A stretch of DNA of 5,287 bases from an uncultured bacterium (GTDB lineage Bacteria > Patescibacteriota > Patescibacteriia > CAIQCM01): assembly GCA_903870305.1 (NCBI GenBank), contig CAIQCM010000110.1, positions 1 through 5,287 of the forward strand, given 5' to 3'. The translations under genes and the position numbers were made by a program. The notes beneath the pieces are model-generated. The model was not told the origin of the DNA. It ran no database searches and saw nothing but the letters and a program-made list of their open reading frames with translations. Within the stretch, counting starts at the first letter, position 1, and every line of letters starts with the position of its first letter. This document shows positions 1 to 5,287 of this stretch, one piece after another.

Positions 1-479
1 TCGTCCATTTCCCGGCCAAAAGTCCGGCAATCGTCTCTCATGTACGCCTGCCATTTTTCGTCGGACTTATACAGTCGCTTTATACGTTCAAATAAATTAT
101 TAAAATCATTTGTCCCGACGTAAAGCTGATTCCAAACGAGATAATTAAAGGCGTGCTGGATCTGCAACTCGAGCTGGTTCTTCTCGAGCAGCTTTTTCAT
201 CCCGTTGCGGTGGTTGATGACCAAATTCATGAACGAGTGTTTGAGTTCCGACGCCGGTTTTTCATTATACAAATAGAGAAAATCCGTGTAGATAAAATTG
301 CAGCCAATGAGCGGCTTACTGACCTTGGAGGGCGTAAAATTTCGAATATCATTTAAACACATTTCCGCGCTTTGACGATTAAGAAGTTTATTCATCGAAA
401 GCCCGAACAAAAGCAAGCCCTTTTTGGGAGGGAGTTTGTTGATATCGAAAAACTTGTTTATTTCCAATCCTTTGTCCAT
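1..479 (-). CDS. Cyclodipeptide synthase-like protein, N-terminal part (runs off the left edge)
   Basis: The frame is open from an ATG at 479 to the window edge, giving 159 complete codons and no stop, so the 3' part is missing. Seen directly: a hydrophobic strand with F25-G26-L27-S28 (residues 21-33), a second strand near 61-71 ending in Y64-T65-D66, a basic helix at 76-100, and an aromatic-rich helical stretch at 105-158. By eye this order matches the cyclodipeptide synthase AlbC, where the catalytic Ser37 sits in L-I-G-I-S, followed by a strand containing V-Y-V-D and an Arg/Lys-rich helix that binds tRNA. Those enzymes use two aminoacyl-tRNAs to make a cyclic dipeptide in the cytoplasm. 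The other catalytic residues (AlbC Tyr178, Glu182, Tyr202) would lie beyond the edge, so the assignment is an inference. The gene starts 15 bases after lepA with no clear Shine-Dalgarno sequence, and its GC (about 42%) is well below its neighbours. Alternative: an unrelated conserved hypothetical protein with a Rossmann-like N-terminus. Confidence 0.5.
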   Translation of the reverse strand, partial: MDKGLEINKFFDINKLPPKKGLLLFGLSMNKLLNRQSAEMCLNDIRNFTPSKVSKPLIGCNFIYTDFLYLYNEKPASELKHSFMNLVINHRNGMKKLLEKNQLELQIQHAFNYLVWNQLYVGTNDFNNLFERIKRLYKSDEKWQAYMRDDCRTFGREMD

Positions 480-494
480 GGTCAAAGTATATAA

Positions 495-2276
495 CTATCT
501 CTTTAGCACCGCCAAATACGTTTCCGGCGGGAGGTCGACGTGGCCGGCGGCTTTCATGCGTTTTTTGCCTTCTTTTTGTTTGCTTAAAAGTTTCATTTTT
601 CTAGTCACGTCTCCACCGCTCATTTTCGCCATCATGTCCTTGCGCATGGCGGGGATCCTATCCGAGGCGATCACTTTGCCGCCAATCGCGGCTTGAATTT
701 TCACTTCGAACATGTGACGCGGGATCGATTCTTTTAGCGTCTCGACAATGCTGCGGCCGACGCGCTGGGCTTCGTCGCGGTAGACCAACGTGGCGAGCGC
801 CTCGACCGGCTCTTCGGCGACCAGTATGTTCATGCGCACGACGTCGGCCGGGCGGTAATCGTAGAATTCATATGACATCGAGGCGTAGCCGGAGCTGACC
901 GACTTCAACTTGTCATAAAAGTCGATGACGATCGCGGAAAGCGGGAATTCGGCGGAAACAATGACGCGCTTTTGGCCTTCGCCCAAATATTCCGTATTCT
1001 TATACAGCCCGCGCTTGTCGGCAATAAGCCCCAGGACCCCGCCAATGTCTTCTTCACGGCAAATGACCGATAACTTCACCCACGGTTCTTTAATGCTTTC
1101 CATTTGCGAATAATCGGGCAGATCCTGCGGGGACTTGGCGACGATCTCGGTGCCGTCGGTTTTGATGACGTGGTATGCCACCGATGGGGCGGTCACAATG
1201 AGATCCAAATTATGTTCGCGCCGCAAGCGCTCCTGAACGATCTCGAGGTGCAGCAGGCCGAGCATGCCGACCCTGAAACCAAAACCAAGCGCCGTCGAGC
1301 GCTCCGGTTCAAACATAAGGGAAGCATCCGACAACTTTAACTTCAACATTGCTTCGCGCAAATGCTCGTAGCTTGAACCTTCCTTGGCAAATATTCCCGC
1401 GTACACCATTGGCTTGACCTCGCGATAACCGGGCAGCATTTCAACATCGGCATCCGCGAGCGTCACCGTGTCGCCGACGCGACAACCGGAAATATCTTTG
1501 AGTCCTGTAACGAGGTATCCGATCTCCCCGGCCGAGAGCGCGCCGGTTTCCTTCATCCGCGGCTGCATGACGCCCACCTCGAGCGCTTCGGCATGCACCT
1601 TGGTCGCCATAAAACGCACTTTGTTTTTAATCTTAAGCGATCCGTCGATCACGCGGATGTAAGCGACAACGCCCTTATAGTCATCATAGAAAGAATCAAA
1701 GATAAGCGCGCGCAGAGGTTTGGCAGGGTCACCTTTCGGCTGCGGCAAGCGTTCGATGACCGCATCAAGAATCGCGGGAACACCAATCCCCGATTTGCCG
1801 GAAGCAAACAAAACATCTTCCGGCGCGCAACCCAAAAGCTTAACCAACTCGTCGCGCGTTTCTTCCGGTTCGGCGGCGGGCAGGTCGATTTTGTTAACGA
1901 CCGGAATGATCTTCAAATTCTGTTCAATGGCCAGGTAAAGGTTGGCGATCGTTTGCGCTTGCACGCCTTGGGTGGCATCGACTAGCAAAATAGCGCCTTC
2001 CACCGACGAAAGCGAACGCGATACTTCATAGGTAAAATCCACGTGCCCCGGCGTGTCGATCAAGTTCAATTCGTAGCCCTTCCAATTCATCAGCGCCGGC
2101 GCCAGCTTGATCGTGATCCCGCGCTCGCGTTCAAGATCCATGTTATCGAGGATCTGGCTTTTCATTTCGCGATGCGCCACTGTTCCGGTCACTTCCAAAA
2201 AGCGATCGGAAATGGTTGATTTACCATGATCGATATGCGCGGTGATGACAAAATTTCTGATCTTTGATTGATCCAT
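495..2276 (-). CDS. lepA: Elongation factor 4 (LepA), ribosome-associated GTPase
   Basis: This is a complete translational GTPase of 593 residues, close to the usual family length of about 600. LepA binds the ribosome and is linked to back-translocation and initiation or ribosome-assembly quality. The GTPase motifs are all visible: G1 AHIDHGKST (13-21), G2 RERGIT (50-55), G3 DTPGH (74-78, with the catalytic His78), G4 NKID (128-131), and a slightly unusual G5, S-G-K (159-161) where S-A-K is the norm. Domain II and the EF-G-like domains follow, including GFRVGMLGLLHLEIVQERL in the middle. The LepA-specific C-terminal domain carries KQKEGKKRMK (566-575) near the end, which separates it from EF-G and TypA. 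I chose the ATG at 2276 because family members begin a few residues before RNF.I.AHIDHGKST. The in-frame ATG at 2300 lies inside the upstream tandem repeat and adds only eight non-conserved residues. No good Shine-Dalgarno sequence precedes either start. The gene ends with TAG. Confidence 0.97.
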   Translation of the reverse strand: MDQSKIRNFVITAHIDHGKSTISDRFLEVTGTVAHREMKSQILDNMDLERERGITIKLAPALMNWKGYELNLIDTPGHVDFTYEVSRSLSSVEGAILLVDATQGVQAQTIANLYLAIEQNLKIIPVVNKIDLPAAEPEETRDELVKLLGCAPEDVLFASGKSGIGVPAILDAVIERLPQPKGDPAKPLRALIFDSFYDDYKGVVAYIRVIDGSLKIKNKVRFMATKVHAEALEVGVMQPRMKETGALSAGEIGYLVTGLKDISGCRVGDTVTLADADVEMLPGYREVKPMVYAGIFAKEGSSYEHLREAMLKLKLSDASLMFEPERSTALGFGFRVGMLGLLHLEIVQERLRREHNLDLIVTAPSVAYHVIKTDGTEIVAKSPQDLPDYSQMESIKEPWVKLSVICREEDIGGVLGLIADKRGLYKNTEYLGEGQKRVIVSAEFPLSAIVIDFYDKLKSVSSGYASMSYEFYDYRPADVVRMNILVAEEPVEALATLVYRDEAQRVGRSIVETLKESIPRHMFEVKIQAAIGGKVIASDRIPAMRKDMMAKMSGGDVTRKMKLLSKQKEGKKRMKAAGHVDLPPETYLAVLKR

Positions 2277-2290
2277 ATGGTCTAACGGAA

Positions 2291-2314
2291 CATGAAGCAT
2301 GAAGCATGAAGCAT
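2291..2314. repeat. 7-bp tandem repeat (CATGAAG x3 plus CAT)
   Basis: The unit CATGAAG occurs three times in a row followed by CAT, immediately upstream of lepA. Each unit contains CAT, so on the minus strand ATG recurs every 7 bases in rotating frames; one of these is the spurious upstream in-frame start at 2300. Related, diverged copies in the opposite orientation lie at 2342-2368. Confidence 0.85.
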
Positions 2315-2368
2315 TTCGTCAAGCAAAGCTTGACAAGGGTGTTTCATGTTACGTGTTTCATGCTTCAT
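2292..2368. repeat. Nested inverted repeat in the murJ-lepA gap
   Basis: A 12-bp arm ATGAAGCATGAA at 2292-2303 (and again, shifted by one tandem unit, at 2299-2310) is perfectly complementary to TTCATGCTTCAT at 2357-2368. A second partial copy, TTTCATG, lies at 2342-2348. Between the arms is a separate perfect hairpin at 2318-2334. The whole gap between the murJ stop and the lepA start is therefore made of repeat or stem-forming sequence. It could be a mobile or REP-like intergenic element, or an RNA structure that affects how much murJ transcript continues into lepA. There is no run of T after any stem, so it is not a classical intrinsic terminator. I recall similar ATGAAGC/TTCATGC repeats between genes in Parcubacteria genomes, but cannot confirm this here. 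Confidence 0.75.
2318..2334. other. Perfect 7-bp hairpin with a 3-nt loop between murJ and lepA
   Basis: GTCAAGC (2318-2324), loop AAA, and GCTTGAC (2328-2334) form an uninterrupted stem that works on both strands. It sits at the centre of the larger inverted repeat. Neither side has a T-tract, so termination would have to be factor-dependent or absent. An mRNA stability or attenuation role is possible but is only an inference. Confidence 0.6.
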
Positions 2369-2373
2369 AACGT

Positions 2374-3996
2374 TTATTCCAGCGCTTCATCAATGGCGAT
2401 AACGGGGAGTTCGCGGATGCCGACGCGGCGCTTGAACGCTTCAACGAAGCTGCGCGCCTCGTCCGAGCGCAAGAAATATGCGGCGCCGAAATACAAACCC
2501 AGACCCATGGCGCCCGCAAGAGCCGCCTGCGTAAAGACGCCGAAAACCGTATTCATGTTCACATGCACACCGACGAAGTTCTTGGTCAGCTGGATCACGA
2601 GCGCCATGGGCACGGCGGCCACCGTGATCTTCGCAAGCGACTTGATCAAAAGCGATTCATTGAGGGTTCCTGTCTTCATGCGCAGGGTGACCCAAAGCAA
2701 CGTGACCTGAATGACCGAGGAAATTGAAAAAGACAATGCCAGCCCCGAGACGCCCATTGATTTGGAAAGGGTAATGTTGCCAATGATGTCGGCAGCCACT
2801 GAGATCATGCCGATGAGTAAGGGCGTGGTCGAGTCCTTGAGCGCGTAAAAGCCGCGGATCAAGAGTGGGCAGACCGCCTGAAAAGTTATCGAGATGGCGA
2901 AAAGCGCCAGCGCGTCGGCGGTGCGAGTCGTGTCGTCCCAATCAAAATGACCGCTTCCCAGGATCAAACGCACGACCTGGGCGCGCAGCAGCAAGAGAAG
3001 GATGGAAATGGGCACGGCAAAAAATAATATTTGCCTGGTGACGCCGTTCACACTGTCGACGAAACGATCCGTTTCCTTTTTTACGGCGAAACGAGTGAGC
3101 GACGGGTAAGCGGCCACGGCATAGGAAACGCCGATGAACGAATACGGCACCGACTGCAGGTTGTTGGCGAAGTTCATGACCGAAACCGATCCGGCGGCGA
3201 GGGTCGAAGCGATGACGGTCGCGACCGTGAGGTCGATCTGAGTGACCGCAAGGTCTAAGATGCGCGGGCCGGAAAGTTTGGCAATATTCTTGATCCCGTC
3301 ATCCGAGGTCTTCATGCGCGGCTTGAGTTTAAAGCCCAAGCCGCAGACCGGCAAATATTGCGCGGCAAAGTGCAGTACCGCGCCAAGGACGACGCCCATG
3401 GCGAGCCCGGCCGGACCCCAAAAACGCACGAACACCAGCGCGCCGAAAATTATGCCAAGGTTGTAAAAGATGGGCGCGGCGGCGAAGGCGAAGAACCGCT
3501 TGGTGCCCTGGAGCACGCCGCCCATGACCGCCGAAAGCCCCATAATGAAGGTCGAAGCGAACATGATCCTCGAGAGCTCGATCGTGAGCTTCAGCTTGGA
3601 ACCGACGAACCCCGGTGTGATCGCCGGAACGATCCACGGCGCGAAGATCACGAGCGCGGCGGTGACCACAACAAGAATGACGCCCAAAATTCCAATGAGC
3701 TCGTTAGTGAGCCGCCAAGCGTCGTCGCGCGAGCCGTCGTCGCGGCGCAGCATGTATTCGGTGAAGATCGGCAAAAATCCGGCCGAGAGCGCGCCGACCA
3801 CGAGAAGGCCGTAGATCGTATCCGGCAAACGAAACGCCGCATAATAAGCGTCGAGCGTGTCGCCCGCGCCGAAAGTTCCCGCCAGCACATGGTCGCGGAT
3901 CACGCCCAAAAATTTTGAAGCCAACGACGCGCCGCCCAAAAGCATGGCGGCGGAAGTGATGGTCTTTGATTCATTGTTCCAAAGTTTTCCAAACAT
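2374..3996 (-). CDS. murJ: MurJ-type lipid II flippase (MVF/MOP superfamily)
   Basis: The protein is a 540-residue polytopic inner-membrane protein. About 14 hydrophobic segments can be counted, the number expected for MurJ, which flips undecaprenyl-linked lipid II outward for peptidoglycan synthesis. The N-terminal signature is clear: SKFLGVIRD (27-35), FGAG..LDAYYAAFRLP (42-58) and GALSAGFLPIF (68-78). A later match is AAGSVSVMNFANNLQSVPY, typical of the segment around TM7-8. Compared with E. coli MurJ, Arg24 and Asp39 have counterparts in R34 and D49. However, the first TM1 arginine is Lys28, LPN-LLRR is replaced by LPD-TIYG, and the Glu of the AEGA motif is Val67. These are probably lineage differences. 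I chose the ATG at 3996, two bases after the glycosyltransferase stop. Upstream in-frame codons to 4050 overlap that gene and add only a basic, non-conserved tail. The gene ends with TAA. A general MOP-family polysaccharide flippase is the alternative, but MurJ fits better. Confidence 0.9.
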   Translation of the reverse strand: MFGKLWNNESKTITSAAMLLGGASLASKFLGVIRDHVLAGTFGAGDTLDAYYAAFRLPDTIYGLLVVGALSAGFLPIFTEYMLRRDDGSRDDAWRLTNELIGILGVILVVVTAALVIFAPWIVPAITPGFVGSKLKLTIELSRIMFASTFIMGLSAVMGGVLQGTKRFFAFAAAPIFYNLGIIFGALVFVRFWGPAGLAMGVVLGAVLHFAAQYLPVCGLGFKLKPRMKTSDDGIKNIAKLSGPRILDLAVTQIDLTVATVIASTLAAGSVSVMNFANNLQSVPYSFIGVSYAVAAYPSLTRFAVKKETDRFVDSVNGVTRQILFFAVPISILLLLLRAQVVRLILGSGHFDWDDTTRTADALALFAISITFQAVCPLLIRGFYALKDSTTPLLIGMISVAADIIGNITLSKSMGVSGLALSFSISSVIQVTLLWVTLRMKTGTLNESLLIKSLAKITVAAVPMALVIQLTKNFVGVHVNMNTVFGVFTQAALAGAMGLGLYFGAAYFLRSDEARSFVEAFKRRVGIRELPVIAIDEALE

Positions 3997-3998
3997 GT

Positions 3999-4754
3999 TT
4001 ATTTTTTGACGACCTCGTCGGCGCTTAAGTTTTGTTTGCCATGACCCCAATTGTATTTGAAAATATTCGATTTAACCGGCCCGATCGTGAGCATGTGCAG
4101 TTCGCAAAGAATGTATTTGATCGCGGTCGTGAACCGGCCGTCGCGTTCGAAGCGGCGGGTGGAGACGGGAATGCATTGCGTGAAAAGAAAACCAAAAGTT
4201 CCTATCTTCGAGCCGCGGCGCGCCAGCTCATGGTCTTCGGCGAGCTTCACGTCGACGTCAAACCCGCCGACCGCCTCATAGACCGAACGCTTGATGAAAA
4301 AACAAAAACCCGGAATGTGCGGCAAGATCTTTCCGAGCGCCACCGAATAAACGTTGTAAAGGTCGTGAAAAAGTTTATCGTAACCGTCGCCGTCCATGGC
4401 GCGCACGCGGCAAGTGGCGAGATCAAGATCGCGAGCGATGAATTCGTTCACCGTATCCTCGAGGAAAAACCCATTTGGCAGCGCCACATCGGCGTCGAGG
4501 AACAAGAACACCTTGCCCAAAGCCGCGGCGGCGCCGTTGTTGCGCCCTTGGGAAACCGAACCGCCGGGAACAACGCGACAGCCGGCTGCGAGCGCGATCT
4601 CCTTGGTCTTGTCGGTGGTGTTGTGCGAATCGGCCACCACAACCTCAAAATCGCGAAAGGTTTGTTCCTTTAGCGTGGCAAGAAGCGTTGGCAGGTTCTT
4701 TTCTTCGTTAAGTGTTGGTATGATGATCGAGAGAAGCGGTTTTTTTGCAGGCAT
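3999..4754 (-). CDS. Family 2 glycosyltransferase (GT-A fold)
   Basis: The 251-residue protein has the GT2 architecture. A nucleotide-binding start, LSIIIPTLNEEKNL (8-21), is followed by V-V-V-A-D-S (38-43) in the place of the usual D-G-S strand. The metal- and UDP-binding D-A-D motif is at 87-89 in FLFLDADV. An acceptor-side region, GFCFFIKRSVYEAVGGFD (149-166), is followed by the E173-D174 pair of the usual catalytic E/D-D motif and a basic S-T-R-R-F-E-R-D-G-R block (198-207). No transmembrane segment or signal peptide is visible, so it is probably cytoplasmic or peripheral to the membrane. It would transfer a sugar from a nucleotide donor to a lipid, glycan or protein acceptor; the substrate cannot be read from sequence. 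Its stop is 2 bases before murJ, which implies translational coupling and suggests an envelope role. A G-run seven bases before the ATG may serve as the ribosome binding site. Confidence 0.92.
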   Translation of the reverse strand: MPAKKPLLSIIIPTLNEEKNLPTLLATLKEQTFRDFEVVVADSHNTTDKTKEIALAAGCRVVPGGSVSQGRNNGAAAALGKVFLFLDADVALPNGFFLEDTVNEFIARDLDLATCRVRAMDGDGYDKLFHDLYNVYSVALGKILPHIPGFCFFIKRSVYEAVGGFDVDVKLAEDHELARRGSKIGTFGFLFTQCIPVSTRRFERDGRFTTAIKYILCELHMLTIGPVKSNIFKYNWGHGKQNLSADEVVKK

Positions 4755-4766
4755 AAGCTAGCCCCC

Positions 4767-4795
4767 AATTTAACATAATTACCTGCTTTTGTCAC
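4767..4795 (-). promoter_or_regulatory. Candidate sigma-70-like promoter for the glycosyltransferase-murJ genes
   Basis: On the minus strand GTGACA (five of six matches to TTGACA) and TAAATT (four of six to TATAAT) are separated by 17 bases. The resulting leader to the ATG at 4754 would be very short. The competing perfect TATAAT just upstream (4807-4802) would give a leader of about 40 bases, and I cannot choose between them. Confidence 0.3.
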
Positions 4796-4807
4796 TTGTT
4801 GATTATA

Positions 4808-4821
4808 GGTCCAATAGGACC
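4808..4821. other. Short inverted repeat GGTCC-AATA-GGACC upstream of the methyltransferase gene
   Basis: Two perfect 5-bp arms flank a 4-base loop, 12 bases before the ATG at 4834 and directly next to the minus-strand TATAAT. It could be a small operator or a weak 5' leader hairpin, and AGGA within it is the only Shine-Dalgarno-like sequence for the plus-strand gene. At this length it may also be chance. Confidence 0.3.
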
Positions 4822-4833
4822 CAACCGACCTAT

Positions 4834-5232
4834 ATGCGCATAAAAATTGGCGACCATATTGAGGCGATCGTCGAAAAGATCGACGAAAAAGGCCGAGGCG
4901 AACTCACGATCGAGGGCAAGCCGGGTCTTGCTTATTTTGTCATTCCCGGCGAAAAGATCGCCGGCACTGTTGTCGCGCGAACCAAAGGAAAGCTGCGGAT
5001 CAAGACGGAAAAGATCGTCACAGCTTCGCCCGATCGTATCGCGCCACCGTGCCCTAACGCCGGAGCTTGCGGCGGTTGCCCGCTTCAGATGATTAATTAT
5101 GAAAGGCAATGCCAGATCAAACTTAACTTAGTTAAACAAGCTTTTGCAGAGCAAGAAACAACCAAACACTCTGGCCGCCCGATTGGACGACTGCCGACAA
5201 TATTGTTTATTTTAAAAAGACCTTCACGATGA
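4834..5232 (+). CDS. N-terminal fragment of an RlmD/TrmA-family rRNA uracil-5-methyltransferase (frame breaks)
   Basis: Residues 1 to about 60 form a TRAM domain, an RNA-binding beta-barrel (start IKIGDHIEAIVEKID, then IPGEKIAGTVV). Residues 73-82 carry C73-x5-C79-x2-C82 in CPNAGACGGCPLQ, followed by a YERQ..IK helix. This is the [4Fe-4S] motif of the family that makes 5-methyluridine in 23S rRNA using S-adenosylmethionine (RlmD, RlmC and relatives). Resemblance ends near residue 105-110 (about 5150-5165). The rest of the frame to the TGA at 5230-5232 is low-complexity and unlike the family, so the fourth cluster cysteine and the whole catalytic methyltransferase domain are missing. I chose the ATG at 4834 because it opens the TRAM domain; an earlier in-frame TTG at 4789 adds 15 non-conserved residues. 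Whether this is RlmD, RlmC or another TRAM-type member cannot be told from this part. Confidence 0.75.
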   Translation: MRIKIGDHIEAIVEKIDEKGRGELTIEGKPGLAYFVIPGEKIAGTVVARTKGKLRIKTEKIVTASPDRIAPPCPNAGACGGCPLQMINYERQCQIKLNLVKQAFAEQETTKHSGRPIGRLPTILFILKRPSR

Positions 5233-5287
5233 CGCATCCGGCCTCGAGCGTGATCCTGCAAATGACCGCCGATAACGCGGTTAATCA
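5136..5287 (+). CDS. Open frame at right edge resembling an extracellular beta-sandwich or carbohydrate-binding domain (partial)
   Basis: In the -1 frame relative to the methyltransferase, a stop at 5133-5135 is followed by an uninterrupted frame to the window end. From about 5163 it reads like real protein: LWPPDWTTADNIVYFKKTF, then ASSVILQMTADNAVN. The pattern of Trp-rich start, Y-F-K-K-T-F strand and T-A-D-N followed by a V-N turn is what I associate with galactose-binding-like jelly-roll domains of secreted glycosidases and surface proteins, where an N-G dipeptide usually follows. It has no start codon of its own before the domain begins and shares nothing with RlmD-type proteins, so it looks like the interior of another gene joined here. 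The family call rests on a short motif only. Confidence 0.4.

Larger units (their letters stand above)
4755..4833. promoter_or_regulatory. Divergent intergenic region with candidate promoters
   Basis: This is the only divergent gap in the window and should hold start signals for both directions. For the minus strand there are two candidates. One is GTGACA (4795-4790) with a 17-base spacer to TAAATT (4772-4767), which would place transcription start only a few bases before the glycosyltransferase ATG. The other is a perfect TATAAT (4807-4802) with no good -35 box. On the plus strand CATAAT (4774-4779) is the best -10 match, again with a poor -35. The elements are inferred from E. coli-type consensus sequences, which may not hold in this organism. 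Confidence 0.35.

Noticed and set aside
153..356. Plus-strand open frame of 67 codons
   Set aside because: It lies opposite the continuous minus-strand frame 479-1, which has more protein-like composition and a sensible position after lepA. The plus frame shows no recognisable motif.
1593..1985. Plus-strand open frame of 130 codons inside lepA
   Set aside because: It is the complement of conserved LepA sequence and has no independent support.
2318..2340. Intrinsic terminator after murJ
   Set aside because: The stem is good but there is no T-tract on the 3' side in either direction.
2291..2368. CRISPR array
   Set aside because: The units are 7 bp and directly adjacent, with no spacers of uniform length.
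3358..3918. Plus-strand open frame of 186 codons inside murJ
   Set aside because: It is antisense to well-conserved MurJ sequence and its product is highly charged and low in complexity, as expected for a shadow frame in GC-rich DNA.
3997..4050. N-terminal extension of MurJ to an ATG at 4050
   Set aside because: It would overlap the end of the glycosyltransferase by about 50 bases and adds only a short basic stretch not seen in the family.
4032..4673. Plus-strand open frame of 213 codons inside the glycosyltransferase gene
   Set aside because: It is antisense to a clear GT2 enzyme with intact motifs and has no recognisable domain.
5150..5287. Simple one-base frameshift within an otherwise intact RlmD gene
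   Set aside because: None of the three plus-strand frames after 5163 reads like the next part of an RlmD-type protein, so restoring the frame would not rebuild the enzyme.

Overview
The window looks like a chromosomal segment of an uncultivated bacterium, most likely a member of the Candidate Phyla Radiation (Patescibacteria, Parcubacteria-like). This placement is inferred from three things: the way the MurJ-type protein departs from the proteobacterial consensus, the ATGAAGC/TTCATGC-type intergenic repeats, and a cyclodipeptide-synthase-like gene of a kind I associate with these genomes. None of these is decisive. The genes I assign with confidence read with the standard stop codons TAA and TAG and show no in-frame TGA.

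Layout. Four genes run leftwards on the minus strand: a family 2 glycosyltransferase (4754-3999), a MurJ-type lipid II flippase (3996-2374, only 2 bases after the glycosyltransferase stop), LepA/elongation factor 4 (2276-495) and, 15 bases further on, an unfinished gene (479-1) that runs off the left edge. The murJ-lepA gap (2277-2373) is filled by a 7-bp tandem repeat and nested inverted repeats. On the right, an 79-bp divergent intergenic region separates the glycosyltransferase from a plus-strand gene (4834 onward). That gene begins as an RlmD/TrmA-family rRNA uracil-5-methyltransferase with a TRAM domain and three iron-sulfur cysteines.

Two places deserve attention. First, the left-edge gene has no stop inside the window. 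Its N-terminal half can be aligned by eye with the cyclodipeptide synthase AlbC, including a G-L-S motif at the position of the catalytic serine. It is also clearly more AT-rich than its neighbours (about 42% GC by hand count). Second, the methyltransferase loses family resemblance at about 5150-5170. A different frame then opens and reads to the right end as what looks like a beta-sandwich, carbohydrate-binding-type extracellular domain. The join is either a chimeric assembly end or a real recombination breakpoint.

Functionally, the glycosyltransferase and MurJ suggest a cell-envelope pair, LepA acts on the ribosome, and the left-edge protein would consume aminoacyl-tRNA if it is a cyclodipeptide synthase. 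They may be co-transcribed, but the repeat-filled gap before lepA could separate transcription units. No rRNA, tRNA, CRISPR array or insertion sequence was seen. There is no gene-free stretch longer than 300 bases.
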